Shown: in pieces, positions 35,291 through 45,720 of the stretch
Position numbering within the stretch: the first letter of the stretch is position 1
Layout: each line of letters opens with the position of its first letter
Source of the DNA: Panaeolus papilionaceus
Taxonomy: Eukaryota; Basidiomycota; Agaricomycetes; Agaricales
Direction of reading: 5' to 3'
Length of the DNA stretch: 64,000 bases
Assembly: GCA_015501605.1 (NCBI GenBank)
Contig: JADNRZ010000010.1
Span: 558,001-622,000 of the forward strand
Program-made: the position numbers and the translations under genes
Notes under the pieces: generated by a model
What the model was told of the DNA's origin: nothing
The model's input: only the letters and a program-made list of their open reading frames with translations
Database searches by the model: none

Positions 35291-35550
35291 GTCCAAATGT
35301 TTAGCCTGCATCAGGAATTTCTCAATTTACTTTTTTGACTTGTGCAAGCGGGAAAAAGCATAAAAAAGGGGCCAAAAAGCGAGAAAGCAGCGAAGTTGAG
35401 AAGCTAGGGTCTTATTCGCGAAAAGTAGCGGTTTCCCCATAACTAGCCATATTTGGCAGGGAAATGATCCGAAAAATAACACTTTTGTCTTTCGGCAAGT
35501 CCAAAAGGGGAAAAAAGTCGGGAAGTAAAATGGGAATTTCCTGATGGGAT

Positions 35551-35726
35551 AGATTAGATTAGATTCCCGGATCGTGTATATCCCCTCATCGGCCCATCAA
35601 GAGCGCTCCCCTGAGCGCACTACTCAACACCCACATGGTTACAAAAAGGGCAGCCCATATCTGCTGCGCCAGTTTGTGATCAGCGCTGGCCGCTGGCCAT
35701 TAGCACCAAAGTAGCAGATTGAAAGG
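35551..35726 (-). repeat. SINE-like short repeat with (AATCT)n tail, copy 2
   Basis: On the minus strand it reads from a TTTGGTGCTAATGG start through CTGGCGCAGCAG to GATCCGGG and AATCTAATCTAATCTA. It is similar to, and in the same orientation as, the copy at 28991-29120, with a longer middle (GAGCGCTC... inverted word). Confidence 0.45.
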
Positions 35727-36413
35727 CGTTTCACGTTCCAACCAGACTGTGCAGGGTTCGTCTGAAAGTCCATCATGGGAGGAGTCAGTCGACAATGGCA
35801 AAAGTTCCGGTTGACATTTTATTAATATTATGTATACCCGTACAGCATTGATGTTACATATGTCAGTTCCTGGAGTAAGTACTCAGAGAAACACTTCCCT
35901 GCATGCGCCATGATGCGCCTCAATGTACACATAGATAAAACTGAAGAAAGAAAAAAAAAAAAGACATCCCAATACATACTTATGTTGATCTCATGGAATG
36001 ACTGGCGTCGGGCAAGCGTTGGATGACAGGACAAGTACTTATATGATCAACACATCAGCGATTTATGAGATCATCGCAATAGAGTTTTGCTGAACACAAC
36101 AGCCTGTTATCGCTGCGGAATTTACTCGACCCCATAAGCATCGAGCCAAGCAGTAGGGTTATGATATCCATTTGTGTGGTGCCGTTGAACCCTCACGAGA
36201 CTAAATTTCAGGGGGAAAAGTTAGCATATCTGCGCGAACCTTGCGATGTCTTTACGTTCTCTTTTCTCAATGAACTTGACTTGAGTAAAAACCGGGCCCC
36301 AATCCAGGGACCCATTTGCAAGTATAAGATGTCTGTGCTAGAGTCCTCTCGCCGTCCACCTCATCCCTTCCTTCTTCGGGCCAGACTCTGCAGCTGAATC
36401 ATACAACCTCAGC
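35727..36413. other. Upstream region of the plus-strand MFS gene
   Basis: A poly-A run at about 35949-35962. No gene supported. A GTATAAGATG word at about 36321 is a possible TATA element 90 nt before the ATG at 36414. Confidence 0.4.
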
Positions 36414-38643
36414 ATGTCTCATACCAAGGTTTCCGACCATGATTATAAGGACGAAAAGGATGTGTCTAAAGAGTCTTTGAAAGAAGAATCTGGGGGCTCT
36501 GCATACGATGCCTCCTTTGCGAAAAAGACGATGTGAGTGTGATCTCACCATAGTACAACACACAACTCACTGATCACATACTATCAGGCGCCTCATCGAT
36601 TGGCGTATTGTTCCCATCTTCGCGCTCGGATATTCATTCTCTCTCATTGATAGGATGAATCTTGCTTCGGCGTATACTGCTGGGATGGGTGTAGATCTGG
36701 TGTGTTGCACATCCTGCTGTGAAAATCTCAGACGCTGAGTTATTTTATCATTCAGAAACTACGTCAAGGGAACCGCTACAGTGTGCTTAACTCGATCTAT
36801 TATGTCCCATACATTCTCTTGTAAGTACTGGGTTATACCTTGACCTCTTTCATACCTCCGAACATCACTCTTTGCCTCCAGCCAGATTCCAGGAAATATC
36901 GTGTTGCGTCGTGTTGGTGTTCGTAACTCGCTTGCATTTGTCGTCTTCGCATGGGGTGTCGTCTTGCTAGGAATGGGTTTCGTAAACTCTTGGGGATGGA
37001 TGGTTCTTTGCCGCGTGCTTCTTGGTGTATTCGAAGTGTGTATACGCAACGGTTCGAGTTTTCCGCGTTGATTACTCAAAACAACCCTCAGGCATTCTTT
37101 AACCCATCTCTTTACTTCATCATTTCTACGTGGTAGGTTTCCTGTCAATGTCTGTATTGTGCATATCACCCATACATATCTATCAAGGTATAAGCGCTAC
37201 GAAGTTCAGAAACGGTATGGCTTTTCCTTGTTTGTTCATGCCAAGTTCCCTGCCAATTCGATATGACATAAATAGCGTCGCCCTATTCTCCCAGTTGTCC
37301 GTAACAGCAGCAGGACTCAGTCCTCTTCTCGCATATGTTCTTAGTCTTCTAAATGGAAAGGGAAACCTTGCAGGCTGGAGGTGGATCTTCGTAAGTCGAC
37401 GCATCAGACCTTAGTCGTTCGACACACCCTCTCAATATCTCAAACTGCATATGTATAGATCATCGAGGCCTCCGTAACGGTCCTGCTTGCGGCTCTAATT
37501 TATTCCTTCATCCCAGAATTCCCAGACCAGAACCGTTTCCTGACAAAGGAGCAGACCGAGTTCGTACTAAAGAGAATTAACGACGATCGAGGCGATGCCA
37601 TGCCTGATGAAATCACTTGGGCAAAACTCAGGCTTCATTTAAGCGACTGGAAGGTCTGGGCATATGGTAAGACGCGACAGCTCTCAATTGTCACCAAAGG
37701 TTAATCAATAAAATGGCATTTTAGGTCTATTATACATGCTCTATGCGCTACCAGCATGTAAGCGCTCCCCTTGGTGCCCATCGCGTCTGACGAAAGGCTA
37801 ACGGGTTTCATACAGATGCCCAAGGATTTTTCCTCCCTATCATTTTGGTTGGAATGGGATGGTCTAAAAGCGCTGCTCTTCTGCTGGTATGCTCGCCTTC
37901 CTTAGGTGCTGGGGCATCGAATCTCACTTCTTTCTTCAGAGCGCCCCACCGCTTGGTCCTACCCTAATCGTAACCCTCATCGTGTCGTATTACTCTGATA
38001 AATTCAAACATCGCTCCGGGTTCATGGCCGGAGGAACCACCGTTTGCATCATTGGTCTAGTGCTTATGGCATATGCAAAGCAAAATGCTGTTAGATACTT
38101 TGGTATACTTTTTTTGCGGCATCACTTGACAACGAGCGCTCAATTGAACGCCCATTACTAGGTGTATTTCTTATGAATGCAGGAAACTCCGGCACAACTT
38201 CCAGCATGGTCGCATACAGCATGAACAACGTAGTCAGTCATAGTAAAAGGTAAGAACTGCCACACTTCGATACCTTTTATTTTACATCTAAAACGCCTGA
38301 AACTGAATGCTACACCCCAGAGCGGTTGTTACTTCTCTCACACTCTCCTGCTCTTCTCTCGGAGCCGTGATCGCAGCCAACATATTCCGGTCACAGGACT
38401 ACCCACGATACGTTCCCGGTACGCAAACATCTTCGTTCCAGTCTAACGTTCTATAAACCATATCCCCCATTCCTCATCTTGCCCATTCGTTCAGGTTTCG
38501 TCACAACAATCGCGACGCAAGTTGTCGTCCTCATTCTTCTGGCATTCATGACGCTTCACCTCTCCAGGAAGAACAAGCTCAGCCGAGAGGGCAAGTTGTC
38601 CGAACCTCTCGAGGGCACGCCGGGTTTCCAATACACCTTGTGA
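36414..38643 (+). CDS. MFS transporter, allantoate permease (Dal5-like, ACS) family
   Basis: Starts MSHTKVSDHDYKDEKD and keeps phase through about a dozen exons to ...EGTPGFQYTL at 38643. Landmarks: LIDRMNLASAYTAGMGVDL, IPGNIVLRRVGVRNSLAF, YKRYEVQKR, IPEFPDQNRFLTKEQTEF, FFLPIILVGMGWSK, VSYYSDKFKHRSGFMAGG, NAGNSGTTSSMVAYSMNNVV and GAVIAANIFRSQDYPRYVPG. The order and most exon junctions match the minus-strand gene at 18732-21263, so the two are paralogues about 15 kb apart in opposite orientation. Twelve helices are expected. It lies between the acetate-type transporter and the phosphate symporter. The substrate is unknown. Confidence 0.88.
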
Positions 38644-39173
38644 TATCCCGGTGCCCTCCAAGCGCCATCGACGACAATCTTTTTTCAGTATTCATGGGTT
38701 TGAACTTTGTGTGATTCAATGGGTAGATCGTATTTGATGAACTCCCAAGTCATAGAACAAACATTTGTACTAGTAGTTTTTACAACGAGATGATGATTAT
38801 GACTTGTATCTCAGGAGCATTGCATCGGATTGGAGTGACTACACACTGTGATGCGATAGTCCTTCTCCATATATCTTCAAAGACGAAGCTCCTTGCAGTG
38901 TTGGTAGATTTATGCGTCTCAATTTGGGCAGACCGATACCAGACGAAGGCAAGCAACAACCAATAAAACCACAAATTACATGCAAGTCGTGACGGTCATG
39001 ATTTATTTAAACAAACAAAATATACATACAAAGCACTCGAACAACCAAGAAACACAGCCTACGTGGATAAGTTCATTAACGCGTTTCGTTTACATTTTCA
39101 AGTGCGCATTCGCTATCACAGCGATAGATAGATATCAATAACGATACCCATATGCCTTCTGTCTTCTTCCTTT
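38644..39173. other. Convergent 3' intergenic region
   Basis: 3' flanks of the MFS gene and the phosphate symporter; AT-rich with no coding signal. Confidence 0.5.
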
Positions 39174-41887
39174 CTATGACGACTGAGCCAAAGCAGCAGC
39201 GGCCCTCTTCTCCGCCTCTCTCTTCTCCCTCTTTCTTCTGATCTCCTCAGCGTAGATCACATCGGGATCACGGTTCTTAACCTCGGGCAACAACAATGTG
39301 AACACAGCACCAAGCATGTTTACACCGAAGAAAACTGAAAAAAGTCATTCATTGTCAGATCATACCTCACATAGAAGATCAACGATAAGGTAACGCACTC
39401 CATAGAACAACGGGGGTTCCAACCTTCTTGCTGAGGGTGTTAAACGCCAATGCGGAGATAATGGCACCAGCTTTGCCAGAAGCAGCGGAAATACCGTGTG
39501 CGAACGCACGGAAGCGTGTGGGGAAGACTTCTGCGGGGTAGCACTAACCAAGGGATGGGATTAGTATATATATCGAAGCATGCCTGTCCACCTATTTTGG
39601 GAGAGGGAATACAGTCGGAAAAATACTTACGTATGTCGTTGTGTTGGCACCGAAGTTGAAGAAGAATTGCATGAAGGCGAAGCAGACGATGAAAGCGGGC
39701 TTGCTTAATGTGTGGAAGCATCCAGCGAGGATGGCCACTGAATAACAACGCATCAGAAGTCGTAAGAGGCGTTTAGAAAGAGCAACATACAGAAGAGACC
39801 AGAGAGCAAGAAGCCCTGGATTTGAATCCATTTCCTTCCAAGATACTCAATTGTAAGGATGGAGGCGTAGTAGCCGGGTACGAATCCCAGCGCAGTAATA
39901 ATAATGCCTCCAGTTGAGACCCTGAAGAGACGCTCCCAAGGCGTGCCGGTAGAGCCATCGTATCCGATTTGTTGGAGGACAACATTTTGGTTGAGGTTAA
40001 TCCCGTAGAAACTACAATGGCAGCAAAGATACAAGGTTAGAATATAGGAAATATCACTAAGACCACCAGACAAAACGACGCACGAGATATCAAGGAGGAA
40101 CCAGCACATCGAGGTACCAATCAACAGCTTGGCGTGTTCCCATTTTGAAAAGTATCTGATAAATTCTACGCGCGGTATTAGATTAATTCACAATAGGTGG
40201 AAGGACGCCTGCATACCTCCAATGTGAGCTTTCTTCTTAGCCAACTGCTCCGGGGGAGCAGTGCTTTCTTCGGGATCCACGTCATCAGAAGCGCTTGAAT
40301 CGTCATTTGAGGCAGCGTCCTTCTCTGTGACCTCGGTCGCGTCTTTCTTCTCTCCATCCTGAGCAGCTTGAGCGCGTTTTAGTCTTGCAATCTCATCCTC
40401 GTCATTGGAGGATGGGGATCCACCGGCTTCTTGGTGAGTCAGAGCTTGTGATGCCTTGAAGCGGGTTGATTCGGGGAGGGTAAGACGTTGATAAAGTGTT
40501 CCAAATGCAGGAATCAGTGAAACGCCGATGATAATGCGCCATACTGTGAAAGATACCGGAAATTTTCAGTAAAATGCAATGAAGACGGGACGGAGAGCGA
40601 ATGACAGAGAAAGCCGGAGGCAGGGTGTCATCATGAGCACGTGACGTGTTCTAAAAATAAATTTTGACATTGATGACATTGACGCCAATGCCAATGCCAA
40701 TGTCAAGGACAGTATGAGGGCGATCCTGGGCATTTCCAGAAAAATACCCAAAATTTCGTACCCAAGAATTAAAGAATGACCATAGTACAGGAAAGGCAGG
40801 ATTCAGCATATCTGGTAAGGGAAACGACGAACGTTTGACCCTTCCAAGAACGACCAAGCCAACCCAAGCCACCCGAATTAAATTGACACCAGATTAGATT
40901 ACCAAACTCACCTCCGTCGATTTTTGAAGTTTCTCCTCTGCCCTCCATGGCGGGCTTGTAGATGAGAAGAACGATGATTGTAACCAAGCTACCCATGAGA
41001 CTTCCCCAACCTTGGTTGGAGAAGATATACGAGAGCATGGTACCTCTCTTGCGGAGATTCGAACGATCAGAGGTGATGGACGCAGACATGGGGTAGTCAC
41101 CGCCCACGCCAATTCCGAGAAGGATACGGAAGACACCGAGGTAGATGAGACAGTGGTCAGGTGAAAGCGACCCAGTAGGGACGGTCATTGTAAGGATCGT
41201 TGCAAGGATGATCAACATGAGTTCTTTGCCGTCTGTTTCGCACACGTAAATGAGTGACAACGCTTGAAGCGAAGAAGAAGCGACATACAAACAGCCTTGC
41301 GACCCAAAGCATCGGCAGCATAACCTATTATAAAGAACGTGCGTGATTAGATTGGTTGAACACGAAGATGAGGACGTATAATGGCTAAGGGAGATATGTA
41401 TTCAAGGAGAATATCGTACCGAAGGCAAATTGTCCAATAACGGATCCAATGTTGGCACCTGCCTTGATGAAACCCTCCAAGTTAGTGGGTAGGTGATGGC
41501 CTTCGTATAAACGGTACTGAAGCATCGTGGAGACGGGCTACATGCAGGGAAGAAAATTTTTAGAGAAGCCATACGAGACATGGTGTAGCAGCACCACTTA
41601 CGTTGATGATGAATAAATCATAAGCTATAAGCCAAAAATTATGGTCAACGTTTGTGATAACCTTCAAGAATAATGCCAAGGCTGGGCTCACCATCCAAGA
41701 AGAAGCCAACCTATAGGGCGCCAATGTTAGTACGTTACTCAAGACTGGTACCAAGATTGGCACTCACCCCAGCGATACCAAGAAGCTTGAGCTCGGTTGT
41801 TGTCAGAACAAAGGCAGGCCTGCCGTCATTCCTCTCGAACTCTTCGAGATTTGAGCGTCCTGTCTTCTTTGTTGGCTGTTCTGTCAT
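39174..41887 (-). CDS. Phosphate:H+ symporter, Pho84-like (PHS family of MFS)
   Basis: Starts at 41887 ([20 protein letters not shown]) and ends ...AAAALAQSS at 39174, with about ten introns. Diagnostic segments in order are [57 protein letters not shown] (the GGDYPLS signature of the family), [14 protein letters not shown], then a charged cytosolic loop rich in D, E and K (about 40250-40440), [20 protein letters not shown] and [20 protein letters not shown] near the end. It should import inorganic phosphate with protons at the plasma membrane. One intron (about 40544-40912) is near 370 nt, far longer than the ~55 nt norm here, and carries a short (ATTGGC)n repeat. The phytase gene is about 6 kb away. 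Confidence 0.9.
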
Positions 41888-44869
41888 GGTTGCTCTTCCT
41901 GTACGAGGTCTATATCCTCAATACAAGAGTTTTGAAAGGGGGGGATGAAGATGAGGGAGGAAGGTGGAGGAAGGAAAATGCGGTCGTGTGCCATTAAATC
42001 TTGCTTCACCCCTTATCTAGATTCGCTTGGCTCCCACGGCCTCGGCCCGCGCTTGCAACCACAAACGTGCGTCGGATATGTTTCCTGCTGCATAAATTTA
42101 GTTCTGTCATCTGGTCTGTCATATATTTCCATCTACGCTCTTATAGAACACAAAATTTGAGTATATCGTCCTCAGACAGTCCACTCCTCCATTCAAATTT
42201 CATCTTTACTCGACAGGTGTCCAGCTTCAACTGAAAGTTTTGTAATGTATCCTTTCAACTCCTTTCTGATCGAATCTAACAAATATTCTATACTACAGAT
42301 AAGAAACTGAATTGCTGAAGAAGAGGAAAGGTTGGTGATGAGAATTAGTGTAGCTCTTTACTGCTCATTCATTGGACGCGACACTGCAATTTCCGGCGAG
42401 GTCGTACCCCGACATCAACCCACCCATGATCTGGAGCACATTCTTTGGCTTGGCCTTTGTCTCCGACGAGCAGGTTTACACAAATTTACAGCACCGAAGT
42501 CTCACAAAGTCATTGTACTAAAGACCGCCATCCAGTGGAAGATGTTTCAGTAAAACGGCCATTTCGCAATCTGGGGACATTAGTTTCTTGCCTTTTCGCC
42601 TCGTTTTGGGTTTTGATTTCACACAGCCTCCTTTCCAGCGCAATTCGGCTTCTTGGTGTCTCGTCACCTGCGAAACTATCTAGCTAGTCCTATTTCTGCC
42701 TACAGCCTCTCAAAAGTGATCTTATTCGTAAAAGGCTAAAGCAAAGATGAAGCTAGGAACCACAGAACAACAGACAAATCGCAACGGCCATCGCTCGCCC
42801 ACAACCACCAATGAATCATGAAACTCTATCAACGAAATCAACTAAATATCATTCGAGGAGATATACCATGCTAGCCTGGCCCTACAACTCCACCTTATCC
42901 ATGCTGATTCATCGCTCCTGGATGCCTGTGATCAATTATCAATTCTTGAATTCGTCTCCAGTCTTGGCAATTGGACTTGGCCCGCTTTTGACACTCGCTG
43001 GGAGCTTGAGTCCATATTCAAAGTCTTGGACTCTCATCGAAGAACATCAATCGGCAACAGATAGCACCGTAGGGATATACTGGCATCTACCGCTTCCACT
43101 GAGGCCCACGAGGTACGAGAGGTTTTTCTGCTCGTGTGACCTTCAATTCCAGACCACTCACAACACACATATTAACGGCGACGCCTTATCTTTGCCCCAT
43201 TGAAACTCACAGCTTGGCTCCAACGTTCCGTGGTATTTGACCACACTCGGCCAGCGATCGCTGAGTATGGAAATATAAGCCAGAGATTCTGAGAGAACCG
43301 TGGACGCGGGGTAAGTGCGATATAATGCTCGTGTGACCTCTAATTCAGAACACAGTTGGCAAGTGCGCCTATTGGCTGAACCGTATTCTTGGTGGACTTG
43401 AAATTAGCTTTTCTCCGTCATAAGAGGACCCACGAGGTATGTGCTATTCTATGTATAACTGTAAGCGCTATTCCGAGCCTGTCAGTCACATATGTCATCG
43501 GCGAAACTATGAACGGATGTCAATGATGAATATCCTCGCAATTGAACTGGTGGCATGCAGCTCAACGTGTCCCAATCTTATCTTTTCGTGGCATTACCAT
43601 ACCTGATTAATTGACCTTTGTGATCATTCAAATACATATTACATACATCAACTAGTAGCATAGTTTCACTTCAAGTTCCAGCTTAACAAGCGCCTCGTCG
43701 TACAGCGTTCCAGCACATCACTACTTCCTAATTGGTCACCTTCATCCTCATCACTCTTCGCTGTGGGTCTTCTGTATCTTCAAGCGCTCGATACCCCACA
43801 ACCGTGCGTTGTTGTCTCCCAATCCCCTTGCGCATCAAGATGGAGTATCGACACCGTGGTGTACCTGGACTAGCCAAAGGACGACGTAGAGGACGCCACA
43901 GCACCACGAACGTGCGCGCTGCACCGATAGAGAGAAACGCAATCTTTACCAATAGGCACAAGATGAATGAATTGGGGTAGTGTGCCAACCGACGTCAACG
44001 CTGAGCCTCTTAATGTCCACGATGCTATTTATAGTTACGCATGGGTTATCAGATTACACCCTAAGGGCGTATTTCAGGGGTCATAATGATAAGGGATTGA
44101 ATGTGTAAATCGGACATTAATCACTTGATCATATCAATTGTATTCGTCGAAGTAAAAAAATGCGTTTCGAACAGCCCCGACCTATTGAAAAGAAAAATTG
44201 GAATCGATATGATTAGGCTGTCGACACCGGAGAAATACGGCTCAAAAGTATAGATTTCTACGTATGCGCCTATTCACACATCTACGCTAAACGATCAGAG
44301 CGGGGACACGTCGACCGGGAAGAATCCCATGAGGATGCGCATTTTGTGAACACTCAACACCTTGGCGAGTCAAGAATGCCCGCACTATACCGCTCCTCAG
44401 CCCTTAGCCACTTACCCCTTCTTTTGAGCGTCATACTCGTCTAAGCATTGAACTCATCTTACGATGAACGACAAAAGCAATGTGGTTGAACTTGTATCAC
44501 AAGCGTCAAGATACAGAATAATTCCAAAATCAGGTCAAAGGTTCTCTAGATTTAAATTCCCAGAGCGATGCAAACATCATGACAGCCACAAAGCCCAGAT
44601 TACAGAGACAGCCAAACAAAAAACAAAAAAGTAGGAGACCAGCAGACGAGGATAGGAGTTCCGGATGGGATGAGCATGAGCGAGGTTGGAAAGAGAAGGG
44701 AATGATACAAATAAAAAGATATATAAATATTGAAAATAAACAAAGGGGAGTGCTCTTAATTTGATCGCTACCGTCAACAGTTCATGGGCTATAGACACTG
44801 ATCTACGAAATAAAATGAGGCCTACAAAATTTGTTCATGGTGGTCCATCACGGCTAGTCTACAAAACGG
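41888..44869. other. 3-kb intergenic stretch, relics only
   Basis: No complete gene. One coding-like fragment is listed separately at 42846-43064. Words such as GCTCGTGTGACCT(T/C)(C/T)AATTC recur at about 43130 and 43328, and CCACGAGGTA at about 43107 and 43430, hinting at a degraded ~200-300 bp tandem duplication. 44400-44860 is AT-rich with nothing recognised. Confidence 0.4.
42846..43064 (+). pseudogene. Coding-like fragment, unknown family
   Basis: A 72-codon frame between two stops reads like real protein (SFEEIYHASLALQLHLIHAD, then LSILEFVSSLGNWTWPAFDT, then RWELESIFKVLDSHRR). It has no start codon and no partner exons that I could join. It may be one exon of a decayed gene; the family is not recognised. 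Confidence 0.25.
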
Positions 44870-45400
44870 GTCAATTCATAGACTAGTTGTAGCGGACGCG
44901 AACCAACTTCGACACCGGAAGAAAGAAAGAAATTTAAATACAGCACTTCCTCCACTGGCTCATAGACCAACAGACGGGAGGCAAAGAAATGAAAAATAAA
45001 CCCAGTCCCCACACCAGCCACTCATAGATAACTGGCCTCTGCCCGCAGGCTCATAGACCAACGGTGGGGGAACCGGGACCGAAATCATATATCCCTCCGC
45101 CAACTGACCACGCATAGATGGCCAGCCAACCCTCGCCTGGCTCATAGACAGAGGGGAGGTGTTTATTTTCCCGCATAGATCACTCATAGGTGGCCACAAT
45201 CCAACATCTGGCTCATAGACTAGCGTTAGTGAGAAAATGAACCGAAATAAAATGTTGAACCTAACCCATCCCGTGCAAACCGCTCATAGACCAATGGTGG
45301 TAAGTATGGATGGATTGAAAATACAACACCAAACCTGGCCCTAAGTTGGCTCACATAGACAGCCAGTCGCAACCACCTAGCTCAGAGACCAGAAGTATGC
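44870..45400. repeat. Degenerate CTCATAGAC minisatellite
   Basis: The words CTCATAGAC, CGCATAGAT and CTCATAGAT/AGG occur about 12 times. GGCTCATAGACCAA-type units at about 44959, 45048, 45138, 45210, 45283 and 45351 are spaced about 70-90 bp, and TCATAGATxACTGGCC-type half-units lie between several of them. Unit sequence between the words is poorly conserved. A GAAAC-repeat follows at about 45435-45455. Confidence 0.6.
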
Positions 45401-45720
45401 AGAACCAGGAAAAGAAAGAAATTATATAAATGAAAGAAACGAAACGAAACGAAACAGGCGAAGGCAAGTGGATGATGGTGGTTGAGGAACAAGTTCAACC
45501 CAACGGTCCGAGTTTGGGCGAAGCGCGACGTCGGCAATCGCCGGCATCAGCAATACCACGACTGTCCCTGATAAAACGCAAACTCTGCAATATTTCGGTC
45601 GCATACGGTCACTTCAGAGATTGATTTTAAAGAGTGGAAACAAAAATATTAATTAGATACAACATTTTTTACAGATTGATGGAATCATATAATTGAAGGC
45701 GTGCATATAAAATACAACGA

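Noticed and set aside
43100..43440. Repeated intron-like words (GTACGAG...TTCCAG, GTAAGTG...ACACAG) as exons of a gene
   Set aside because: Flanking sequence does not give a shared reading frame; more likely a decayed tandem duplication.
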